Shown: positions 23,821 through 35,000 of the stretch, piece by piece | Numbering within the stretch: the stretch's first letter is position 1 | How the letters are laid out: each line of letters opens with the position of its first letter | Assembly: GCA_022661535.1 (NCBI GenBank) | Contig: JAKULF010000021.1 | Location: 336,043 to 400,042 of the forward strand | DNA: 64,000 nt | Reading direction: 5' to 3' | From: Eutypa lata | Lineage: Eukaryota > Ascomycota > Sordariomycetes > Xylariales > Diatrypaceae | Position numbers and translations under genes: made by a program | The notes under the pieces: generated by a model | Told to the model about the DNA's origin: nothing | What the model saw: the letters and a program-made list of their open reading frames with translations, nothing else | Database searches by the model: none

Positions 23821-25526
23821 ATGAGCCCTCGCTTCAGTTCGCGTGCTTCAGTGCAGTCCTGGCTCTGGAATATTGAGCAGCCATCTGCCTTCTTGAGCAT
23901 AAGCAAGAAGTATACAGAAGACGGGAAGGGAACCGAAGTTCCAACCACTGCCACGATGCCTAGCCCACCGACATCGTCATCAGCCGCCATCAGACACCGG
24001 TCCCCCCCTAAGAGGCGCAGACTTGATCCGGATAGTAGCGAACACGACGACAACGCATTCACGGTTCCAATTAGACCGACTCTACGGCATCCACAGCAAG
24101 AAGTCGGACAAGAAGTGGGGCAAGAAGCCGAACAAGACGTCTCAGTAGATGACCCGATATTGACCCCGAGGGGTTCAGTTCAATCTCCGGTCCTGTCACC
24201 ACCCGATCCACCCTCGTCTAAGGTCTCTCTCAAATCTGTCACAACCTTGAACTCTACCTCTCGATCGAAGCGCTCTATAAGTCCTGTCAAGACCACCCAA
24301 CAACTACGCCTCCTCAAGAAACCTATATACTATTGGGGGATTGAGGATCATGCCAATAAACAGTTGTCACCAGATGCCCACGACCTATGGCGGCGTATCT
24401 ACGACGTTGTCACATACACCGAGGGAATCTATCCAGCCGAGGTAGAGAAACTCATTACAACCTCATTGGGGACCGAAACCCTCGTCCGCCTAATCACCTC
24501 AGGGCCAGACCTCGACGACGATTACCTTTTTTTGGAGCGAGAGTTTGAAGACCTGAGCGAGATCGAACATGAAGCTCGTCGGTCATTTGACTTGGGCCGA
24601 TCCGAGGCTGCATGGAACGCGTTAGTGTACATCCCATTGCTGAAGCTAGGTCTCCGGAGGCATAATTGGCGCCGTCGCAAAGATTCCTCGTCACCAAACG
24701 TGCAAGCTTCTTATGGACATCCGAGAATCGCCTTGGAGCCATGCCCGACTGCCAGGATTACGCCCCAATTCGTCCCTAGAAGCTCTGCTGATGGTCCGGA
24801 TTGGTCAGCGTCTAAAATGGTTGACATTGTTCTCGGGCTTCATCTTGATCCCGATCACACCCACACCCACGCTCATACCGACGCCGGCATACGAGATGGC
24901 AAACAAGATCGACAAGATGCTGTGCACGGCTCTTCGAATTTAACTTCAGACCTACACTTAGGGATTGATGAGAAGATGACTAAGCTCTGTCGCGCCATCC
25001 GTGGAAGGATAACCTCGCAGTCCATCAATGAGAATTTTGTCAATCACACGCGATATTCACCTTGGCCGAGGTTCCCATTGCAATTTCCATTGAAAACAAG
25101 ACTAACATGGCATCAGAAGAAGAAGCTAGAGTCCAGCTTGGAATATGGACGGCTGCTTGGCACAAACGCATTTCGCGCTTGGTAGAGCTGGGAGATGGCG
25201 CCATCATCACGCTTCCATTGTTGATCGCTGTTGGGCACCACTGGAAGCTCTACTTCGCATGCGATCGAGGACCTGATGGCATTGTAAGTTACTAGAGTCC
25301 TCCCCATAGCTCTCCCATACCTCTTCTCCGCCTCTGTCCTTCATACATCTATATCAAACATGTATATATGTAAATGCTAACATGATGGTTCAGGAGATCT
25401 ACGGCTACCTTGACATAGGAGATACCAAATCCCTCCCGGGGTTCTACAAGTTCCTTGCTGCATTCGGCTGATTGGATCGAGGGCGATTATTTGGAGTGGC
25501 TACTTTCGGTATTCTCACCCGGATGA
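23821..25526 (+). pseudogene. PD-(D/E)XK nuclease-like gene with two frameshifts
   Basis: The first frame, 23821-25061, begins MSPRFSSRASVQSWLWNIE, has a disordered Ser/Pro-rich stretch with a basic PPKRRRLDP motif, and then the folded region starting about LSPDAHDLWRRIYDVV. It includes ASKMVDIVLGL, the Asp strand. At 25060-25062 the reading frame shifts by one base (as if one base were lost) to a frame giving PIAISIENKTN, which holds the E-x-K of the catalytic core, then VQLGIWTAAWHKR and WKLYFACD. A 110-base intron (25284-25393) follows, then EIYGYLDIGDTKSLPGFYKF, a stop at 25469-25471, and, one frame over, DWIEGDYLEWLLSVF to 25526. The layout matches the fungal PD-(D/E)XK nuclease-like family. 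Two breaks near conserved segments suggest an inactive copy; assembly error is the alternative. Confidence 0.75.
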
Positions 25527-26214
25527 GAGACATCAATATGTCATCACCAGTATCCATAGAACTTTGATACTACTACAACCCTTGTCTTTGTGTCATTGCA
25601 TGTTCATCTGGTGATATGGCGTTGCTGGTAATGCGACAATGCAGCGACCACCATCTACAAGTCGTGCAAGTTGCCAGTCCAGTTTACTGCAGATCATAAG
25701 TTGAGGCTGTTCGAGGATAGACGATGGGGCTGTCGAATTCTCTAGTTTTCCGTGGGGAATCTAGACCGCCACAACTAGACCCGTCCGGGGTACAAGTTAT
25801 CTTATTCGCAACTTGTCCGGCGTGTTCATTCCTCGATCCGATCATTATGTTCCTGAAGGGGTTCATCGGTACTACTTGCTGTGGCAATCGGAACAACATG
25901 CCTGAACGAATGTACACGTTCGTGTAGACAAGGTTGCTGCCACCCCGCTATCTTGTACAGACTTCACAACGCTAACGATAGATTGAACTTGTTGTCGTTG
26001 CTGTTGGAGGATCTGAAAATCTAGAAACAACAACCACACCGTTGCCCCGTGCTGGTAAGTTAGAGTCTAAGTGTACGCGCACGCGCTCTCACCAGCTCAA
26101 CCGCACGAACTTCAAGGACGGTATCCCGCGATGGTCCGAGCTTGTTAAGGCTGCAGCACCTTATCTAAGAACTAGCATCCTAGTGAAAGATTGTAGCGCC
26201 GCACTTAGATTGCG
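25527..26214. other. Intergenic, nothing recognised
   Basis: Short frames on both strands (25684-25927, 26042-26251) lack motifs and overlap. It may include decayed coding sequence that I cannot identify. Confidence 0.5.
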
Positions 26215-26664
26215 TCAGAATATTGCTAGATGCACGAGGCACCTTGGATAGCTTGGAGAACGAAGGCGGTTTGTATCTTCCAAATTGACAAGCATTGGTG
26301 TACCAGCCAAGGTCGGTGAGTTAATAGAAAGTGGTTGTGATGCTCGGGGTTGCCTTGAAATTGATAAATCCCGTGTTATTGGATCGATGGGGTGAGAAAC
26401 AGGACTCTTACTAGACTGATTACCATGGTGTCGAGAAGTATGGGGAGCATGATAAAGGGACACTGGCAACAAGAATCGCCAACTTGTAGCCCGTGACTCG
26501 CTCTCTCTCTCTTGCTCCTGTTTGGATTCGAACTTGAATATTTTGGAAGGCTGTGGACCTGAAGGTGGCGACGTTAGATCCATGACAGGTGTCTTAGCAG
26601 GTGAGTTGTGGCCTGAGTAACCAGGGGCTTGGCCATATCTAAACTGGGATCTAGCCAAAACCAT
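26215..26664 (-). CDS. Hypothetical Ser/Pro-rich protein, doubtful
   Basis: A single open frame of 149 residues from ATG 26664 is rich in Ser, Pro, Arg and Gln. It includes a charged run (FESKQEQERESESRATSW) and no hydrophobic core, signal peptide or known motif. The length without a stop is modest and part of it is a CT microsatellite (about 26498-26515), which by itself yields a charged repeat. It could equally be non-coding upstream sequence of the Pth11-like gene on the other strand. Confidence 0.25.
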   Translation of the reverse strand: MVLARSQFRYGQAPGYSGHNSPAKTPVMDLTSPPSGPQPSKIFKFESKQEQERESESRATSWRFLLPVSLYHAPHTSRHHGNQSSKSPVSHPIDPITRDLSISRQPRASQPLSINSPTLAGTPMLVNLEDTNRLRSPSYPRCLVHLAIF

Positions 26665-27571
26665 TGAAGAGATAAATTACGACAATGTGCAAGTGAACGT
26701 GAATATCAGATGTGCTAGAAAAAGTGAGCAAGAGAAACGTGGGTTCTAGTTTGGCCGCCACCGTCTGTTTCTTGAGATATTGTAAAGCAATCAGGAGGTC
26801 CTTCGTCTATTAAGGAGAGAAGTGGGCGTGGGGAGGGGGAGGGAGGAGGTGTTGGTATCAAAGCCCTATATTAATAGAAACAGGGCGACCAGTGTGTCTC
26901 CGATTGGGCGTTATGCGTCAAAATTAGATACCGCATTGCATATCGGGTCGTACTGAACATCTTAGTTTCGCTTCGGTAAGTGACGGCCCTCCAACCTTCC
27001 TCATTCATCTCCAATTCTGATCTGTTTTCGACCTTTGCGATCATACGGTAACAACTCGTACCTTGTCTCTAGAAACCCTTCGTCGCCGCTGGTCTGATCA
27101 TTGCTTCACTTGCAAGGGACAGACCAGGTGATATAGCCCGAGGTTTCTGTCCATCCATTTGGCTCATCTAAATGAATTAAGACTTGTGTTGCAATTGAAA
27201 CACCGGGATGGGAGTACTGCCGCAAATATGGTATCTGACTTGTCAAGTACTGGACTAGGTACTTACAAGTACCGTTTTCTAGCTACTCCGTCACTGTAGA
27301 CTTCAGGAAGAATCTAAAAATATCGGCCAATCAGCCACTGGAAGTAACCTACTGGCTACCACACGATTCCATTGAGTTAGTGACACAGATTTGTTCCATA
27401 ACTATATTGCTTGATTAAGCCTTCTTGTGACCCTCAGATTATCCCGAGGTTGCCTCGCTTCAAGCAACTAAAAACCTCCCACTTAACTTCCGAACCCGGT
27501 TGTGGGCTTTATCTATTTGTCCTCCGAATCATCATTCCCTACTCGTATAGCCAAAAGCATACTAACCCACG
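26665..27571. other. Intergenic, promoter of the second Pth11-like gene
   Basis: A G-rich patch at about 26824-26852 (runs of three to five G separated by A) could fold as a G-quadruplex. No gene is seen. Confidence 0.5.
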
Positions 27572-28653
27572 ATGTCGACCACTGCCAACTACCATGATGT
27601 GGGCCGCGGGCCGATGATTATTGGTATTCTGTGGGCGCTTACGATTATCGCATTCTTCGTCGTAATTGCTCGTGTATATGTGCGGAATAAAGTGGGAGGC
27701 TTAAGCTGGGACGACTGGTTAATGGTTGCTGCCCTTGTAAGTTGTTGAGATGCCCATGGTCACTGAATAGAATCGCTAATACGATAAAGATGCTTCAACT
27801 ACTTGATATTGGTTTCATATCGAAGGCGTATTCCTATGGGCTCGGCAAGCATGATACAGATCTCACGTTCGATCAACTCGTCAATGCCCTGAAATGGGGT
27901 TGGCTGGGGATGATACCCGGGACCTTTGTTGCAGTCTTGGCTCGTGTCTCTAGTGCCATTTTCTTGGTTCGCATCTTCGGGGTGAGGATATGGTTCAAAT
28001 GGTATCTCATAGTCTTCACGGCCCTTCAATGTATTGGTGGAATTTTCATTTTGTTTATCACCTTCTTGGGGACACATCCCATCGAAGCACTCTGGAATCC
28101 TACAATTAAGGGCAATCGCATGGATCCTAGTGTTTCACTATACGCTGCGTATATCGTCCAATGTAAGCCTATGCCATCATCTCATTCTCTTGTTCCGACG
28201 TCTTTGCTGACATATTCAAAAGCAATATTCACGTTTGCGGACCTGACTTATATTCTATTCCCCGTCCTCATTATCTGGCGTCTTCAGATGCCTTACAGTC
28301 AGAGAATCGCCCTCATACTTCTGATGTGTGCTTCCATAGTCACTGTAGCAGTCTCAATAATGAAGACGATAACCGTACAGAATCAGTCAGCCGCACTTAC
28401 CGAACCACAGTATGCATCTGGCATCGCTGCGCTGTGGTGTGGCGTCGAACAGATGATGGTCATCATCATGGCTTCAGTTCCTGCTCTTCGGGCTGCGTCG
28501 AAGATTGAAAACTCAATCTTTAGTCAATTTAGCTTATATTTATCAAGCCGTTTCCCCCGTTCCAGCAATAAGAAGTCGCCAGCGCCCAAGAATAGCTACG
28601 CCACGCCGGGCCATTGCCATGACGTAGAGAAGAACATCCGCACGCTGGGTTAA
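27572..28653 (+). CDS. Pth11-like integral membrane protein (fungal rhodopsin-type domain)
   Basis: Exons 27572-27736, 27790-28162 and 28223-28653 join in frame (introns 53 and 60 bases) to give 322 residues. MIIGILWALTIIAFFVVIARVYV is helix 1 and LSWDDWLMVAA (44-54) the family's W-DD signature. Further helices follow, including FKWYLIVFTALQCIGGIFILF, and ADLTYILFPVLIIWRLQM is the usual helix 5-6 region. The loop that in relatives reads C-x-P...W...G-x-C is here GTHPIEALWNPTIKGNR, so both cysteines are absent. The C-terminal tail is short and basic. It lies at the left border of the PKS gene and is convergent with it. Retention of the second intron would keep the frame open, so splicing should be confirmed from transcripts. 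Confidence 0.85.
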
Positions 28654-29045
28654 TGGAACTAATGGGAATGGAGCATAAGCTGGAACATTCTTCAACGGAA
28701 AGGTTGATTTCTGACAAAACACTGGAAATTCCCAAAGCTTGGTGGGAGACACTACAGGTAAAAATGGACGGGTGATGGACAAATTTACAGTCACTTAAGA
28801 GGATAAGGTCTGGTGTAGATCATTTGCAGTGCGTTTTGGAACAAAAGGGGTTCTTCCTATTTAGCGTCTTTTTGATTCAGGTAGATAGATATAGGAAGTG
28901 CTGGTGATATCCTGTGCTTCACAAAAGTAACTGCCGGCACCGTAAGGGATTCTCAATCTCATTTGCCTACAAAAAGCACTACAAGTTACATCGTCTAGCG
29001 GCTTTCTATCGTACCTTGCTGAGACTTGGTCGTGCTGCTTCTAGA
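28654..29045. other. Convergent 3' region between the Pth11-like gene and the PKS
   Basis: Both neighbouring genes end here, so it should carry two polyadenylation regions. No other feature is seen. Confidence 0.55.
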
Positions 29046-32000
29046 TCACTTTCTTACTTCCCTCTGAGAAAGAATATGTGTTGCCAAGGCTCGAAGGTTT
29101 GCCGCTCCTACAATTTTGGGGAGTGCCAGGTCGACGCCAGTCTCCCTGCGAATCCAGTTGCGCAGTTCCACCGAGACGAGAGAATCTAAGCTATAGTCGG
29201 AGAGCGGGGCATCCGGCTCTACTTCATCTCTTTCTATCATGGTGATCGATGAGACCTTGTCCATCAAGGCGTCCAATAGACCAGAAGGGTTACCGCTCCA
29301 AGCATCTCCAGGTCGTCTCACCCGCCCATCACGCCCTTGGCCGGAGCTGTCAGCCTCCGCGCTACGCTGCTTAACATTGATACGCTCTGCCAGAGCCAGT
29401 GGGTGGTAATACTGCCAGCCCAGTGTGTTGGGGTCGTCGCCTGACGTGAAACGGAATGAAATGGCTTTACCGTCGCGGTTCAGGCCTGACGACGGCCCGA
29501 TGATCGCACCCTTGACTGCAGTGTGCACATCGGCCTCCGTTAAGGTCGCGCCCAGAGAGACCTTTAAGGCTTCAGTCAAGCCATGATCAGCAGCATAGCC
29601 CACGTCGAGCACTACTGGCAACCCAATCGTAACTGCTGGCAATCCCTGTGAGTTTCTGTAACGAGCAAAGGCCTCGAAAAATGTCTAGGTTGAGGGTTAG
29701 CTTCTCGACTGCTTCCCATGGAGAGAATTGACTGAGACTCACTGCTGTGCCTGAGTAGATTCCTTGCCCAACGTTGCCTGCAGCTCCAACAAACGAAGAG
29801 AGGGCCACGAAAAAGTCGAGGTCCTGTATCAACTCGTGGATGTTCCACGCACCCTGGACTCTGGGTGCTGTAATGGCTCGCCAGTCTTCGTATGTTGCAT
29901 TCACCAAGAGCGAATCCTAGAGGTAGCATTCATATTAGCTTGGGTGAATGAGTTAGCAGATTTAGATCTAACTTACGCGGAGGTAAAGGGCGCCGTGCAC
30001 GACGCCACGAATAGGAGGAAGGTCACGGGTAGACTCGATGGCGCTTACAAGCTCCGTTCGCGAGCTAACGTCGCAAGCGATAGCTCTCATTTGTACAGCA
30101 CTGCCCTCGTATTGGTCCAAAAGCTCTCTGACCTGGGGTCGGGAGGAGCCGCTTCGACCAAGCAAGACGACATTGCGGGCTCCATTCTTGACCATCCACG
30201 ACGCTAATGAGAGACCAATACCGCCGGTTCCTCCCGTGATGAGATATGTTGCATCGCCGCGCAGCAGCTGGCCCGACTCTATTTCCAGCGACGGAAGAGA
30301 CTCGGCTAATACCGAGTCATCCAAGCCCATGGTAACGACAATCTTGCCAATGTTTTGACCGGCCTGAAGCTTGCGTAAACCAACCGCAAGTTGGGAGATA
30401 GGGAGCGTGGTCACCGGCCGGATGGGCACAATCACCTTACGTTGAACAAGGTCGACAAGGCCCGACAGGCATTCTTGCTCGTACCCAGGTCGCCGCATGA
30501 ACAATGTGCGAAGGTCCACTCCGCTGAAGGTGACGTTGCGGTCGAATGGTCTCATCCCCAGGTAGTTGTTCTGGAGAAAGTCCCTCTTTCCAATCTCGAC
30601 GAATCGGCCGAAGTCTCCGATTAAGGTCCAAGTCTCTTGCAAAAGGCTGCCGCTTAGCGAGTTCACAATTACATCTACTCCGTTGCCATCCGTCGCACAT
30701 AGGATTGATTCCCTGAATTCCGCAGTGCGGCTAGAGAAGATATCTTCTGCGGGGATACCGAACGTCTCGTGCAGAAACTGCCGCTTCGCAGCACTACCAG
30801 CGGTAGCAAAGATCCGGGCTCCAATATGCTGGGCAAGCACAATGCATGCCTGACCGACTGCCCCAGATGCAGCGTGAATGAGGACAGTCTCTCCACTCCG
30901 GAGTCGCCCAATGCGCATGATGGCAAAGATAGCGGTACAGTAGGCAACGGAGATACTCGCAGCGTCCACGGTGCTCATATCGTCTGGAATTCTACACCCG
31001 CGCCAAGAGGGTATTCGGGTGTACGTACTAAAAGCCCCCCCTGCTAGTGCTCCGTAGAAGACGCGATCTCCCGGCTGTAGATTTGTCACTCCAGAGCCCG
31101 TCTGCACGACGACGCCAGCCCCCTCGAAGCCAGGTCTCGTCCATGGAATAGAACCGAGGACTAGGAGGAGATCGCGGAAATTGATCCCTACAGCTTCGAC
31201 GCGAATTAAAACCTCATCATCGCCAAGGGGGTCTTTCTTGACATCGTTTTTGCGGAAGTAGATGGAGTCAGGACTGCCTGCAGTGTCGACTGTCATCTCG
31301 AGCGATTCATCTCCCTGCCAGATGTTCTGTACCTTTCGGACTGGTGTTCCCGCCTCTGCGGCGAACACATCTCTCGCCCCTGTCAGTTGTCGAAAGCGTG
31401 GCAGGTAGAGCTTTCCCGCGCGATAGAAGAAATCCTGGTCCTTGATACCTGCTGCCCTGGCTAGCTCGAGGTCTCGTAATCTTCTGGTAACATGTGTAAC
31501 TGCTAGGGCACCGTCTGAAGTGCATGGAATATTTTCCAACAAGAGCAAGTTTTTCGCTTCTGTCTCATGGCGCAAGGTACGCAGCAGGCCTCTAATCGAC
31601 TCAGTCTCGGGAGGGCAATTCTCTGGAAGCACCCATAGCAGACCATTTCTCTCGAGTAGAGTACTTTTGAATGCATCAAACGTTTCCGGAGAGAAATTGG
31701 CGAATACTGTCTGGCGCGGCGAGTCGATGAATATACAGAACGGGTCGTCTTCTGCATCTATCTCAGAAAATGGCTTAACAGATGTTGGACAATTGAGGTC
31801 ATCACTGACATGATCAGCGACCATCTGGGCGAACTCTTCCTCTTCGTCATCCATCATCATACCACATATTGTGACTGATTCTGAGCAGTAGGAATCCTCC
31901 TGTAGGCCTATCCTCGTCGAGCATATGGCACTCATTATATGCTCGGGGGTGTTTGGGTAATCTGCAACTGCGGCATCAACGCCAGAGAACCCCCGCGCGG

Positions 32001-35000
32001 AGAGAACACGCTGCCAGGTCTCCTCCGGGAGTAGCGGCCCTTCCTCATGATCTCGGTATTCGTCCTCCGAAAGCCACCATCCAGGGAGAAGAGCAAACGG
32101 CAGAGACAAAGGCGGATGACGGACAGCCTCTATCAGCAGCAGCTTCCCATTAGGCTTCAACAGCTTTCGCGAATGGTCAAGCGTTACTGCAATATTGCGA
32201 GTGGCATGCAAGCAGTTCGAGGCAATAACCACATCGTAATGCTCGGTACTAAAGCCTTGCTGCTCTGGGTCTTGATCAATGTCAAGTCTCTTGTAGGTGA
32301 TGTTCTGCGTCCACCTCGCTAACTTAGAGCGAGCGTTTTCGAAGAAACCCGTTGATGTGTCGGTAAAAGTGTAGCTAAAATCGTCATGCAATTTCTCCGC
32401 GCCGCGAGACAACTCCTCCAATACTGGAAGCGTGGCGCTAGCCGTGCCGGCGCCGATTTCCAGCACACGCAGGTCAGGTTTGATGTCGGAAAGATGATGG
32501 ACGAACTTGGCCAACGCCCGGCTAAGGTATGTGACAGCCGACTCGGCCTCGTAGTTTCGCATGAGAAGATTGTCCTTGAGCATTATTTCAAGCGGTTGCA
32601 CTTCTCCACGCAGGATCGAGACTAGTTGCTCACCCACAGCGCAAAGCATTTCCCCTTGGGCGTCGGTGGTGGATACTTCAGCAAGTAGCGATGATGATGG
32701 CTTGCCGCCCAGGTCTAACTCCCCTCGCGCAACAACTTTCTTCGACCAGTTGAAGAAGCGAGCGAGGTGCGACGTCATCGTGGAACAGTTTTCTTCACCA
32801 ATCTCTTTCAGCGCGCAGTTCATGTAATGAACGCCGGCGCTGTTTATCTTGCGTCGGTGTTGGCGCGCAAGCTCAAGCTCGTTGGGATCAACCGAGACCA
32901 TCTTAGCTAGGTCATCATCGACGACGAAATCCATACTCGGAATATGATCCCAATAATAACTTGCCGGCAGGCTCGCTGCATAATCATCGGCGTCCGACGA
33001 AGAAATGGATCGATATGTCACTGACTCCCATTCGGCAATTGGCAACAGTGAACCTTCGCAGTGGGCAAAAGCAGCAACGCTGCTACGAAGCCTGCCAGCT
33101 TTAGTATCGAGACCAAGCAGGCGGGTGACAATAGTGAAGCGCTGCTTAGCAGAGGCTGGAATTTTGTTAGAGATGCGAACCCTGCTGACATAATTGGGCA
33201 TGTACGCTGTGGTTCCCTGAAAGTGTCCTATGCCTTGGAGATGAGTGTCTAATGTAGGAGGATCAATGGAAATGGGCGATCCGAAGGACGAAGGAGGTGA
33301 TAAGTCCAGGTCACGTAACTCCGTCTCCATGACTGTGCAATTAGCTCCTTCCCAGTATCCACACATAGTGCGAAACGCAGGACCGTAAAGGGTCCCTCCA
33401 ACCCCTAGTCTGGAATATTCCCGTTCAGGGTCGCCCTGAGTTAGATCTTTGTTACCAATAAGTGCCGCCGACGCTCTGAATGTAAAGCTATCTGCGGTCA
33501 TATCGCTCGCCTCCGGCTCTATCTGACCGTGGCAATGTACGGCCAATCCATTTATCTCAGTCCATGAGTTGATCTCAAACACCCAGGCTGTGGAGGAGAT
33601 ATTCTCTGTCCCGGTGTGGGCCGGCCTAAGCTTCGTCGTGATATCCACAAGTTCGCCCTCTTTAATGTCGAGGCTGCGTTTGACGTGGAATTCTCGGACT
33701 AGCACGCTCGACGGGACGCTAGGACATGATCTCCTCAAGGCCTCTATCGCCAAAGACAGGTAGCCCGTCATCGGGAATATGACATGCCCACCTACATTAT
33801 GATCCCGGATCCACGGCATATCGTCGAGAGTGAACACGTGCCTGAATGTCGGCTCACTGCCGTTTCCATATACACTCTTACCTCCAAGCAGAGGTGATAG
33901 GGATTGACCGGGATGCAATTTCTCGTGGGCGATACGTGATTTGTGAATGTAGCGCACAGATTTATCCCACTCGTATGATGGTAGGTTGGTTAGAACATGT
34001 GCGTTGTGATGGTCCGTTTGGTTGACAGCTGCCAGTTCAATCGAAGAACCCATACAAAATAGTTTTCCAGCTAGATTGAGGACAGCTTCGTCACCATTGG
34101 TGCCACGAACTAAAGAGGAAAGATACGTGAATGGAACCTGGCGTTGAACGCTTTGTTGGCGAATCGATTCTACTGTCTGCTTGATCGGGTTCTGAAGCGC
34201 TGAGTGTGGACCTAGTTCTAAGATAGTATTTGGTGGTGTCCAAGCCCCATGTTGCCCTGATCTGGTGTCACCATCACCAGTTGAGAAAAGCCTCTCGATA
34301 GCGTCCGCGAACCTAACTGGCTGAAGAAGGTTCTTGACCCAATATGATGCATCAACCGTTTCTGAGCTCTCTAGAAGCCCTGTAACTGAGGAGATAAACA
34401 CGGGGCGGGAATTATCTTTGCCGGCAGGTCTAGACTGTGCGGCGCAAAAAGGGGTGATCGATGCTAAATAAGGAGTCGCAGCAGGCTCCATGTGTTGAGA
34501 ATGATAAGCAACCTCGACTTTCAGCTTGCGCGCAAACAAGCCCTCGGCATCAGCCATGCGCTTTACGGTATCTATGGCTGATTCGTCACCTGAGATGGTC
34601 ACGCTTTGTGGGCTGTTGATGGCAGCAATCGTTGCGTACCCGTCCAAGTTCTTCTGGAGTAGCGCCGCAGCTGCTTCAGAACTTGTACCAAGGGCAAGCA
34701 TGGCCCCCTTTTGGTCCTGCTCTTTAGGTAGCGTGGCAGCAGCCTTGCCCCGGAAGTATGCCAGGGCTATTGCTGATCGGAAGGAGACTATACCGGCAGC
34801 GAACGCAGCAGCTATCTCCCCACTGGAATGCCCGGTCGCCATGTTTGACATGATACCCCAAGACTTGAGGAGTACCACAAGAGCCAGCTGAATGGCAGTA
34901 CATGCAGGCTGGCTAATTTCTGCATCATTTATACGCGACTCGTGGGCCGGTTTGTTCAATTCCTCTGCCACACATTAATCTTAATCCATATGCCACGACA

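Noticed and set aside
29764..30207. Plus-strand open frames across the PKS, NRPS and giant gene
   Set aside because: They overlap domains with clear catalytic motifs on the other strand or frame and show no motif of their own.
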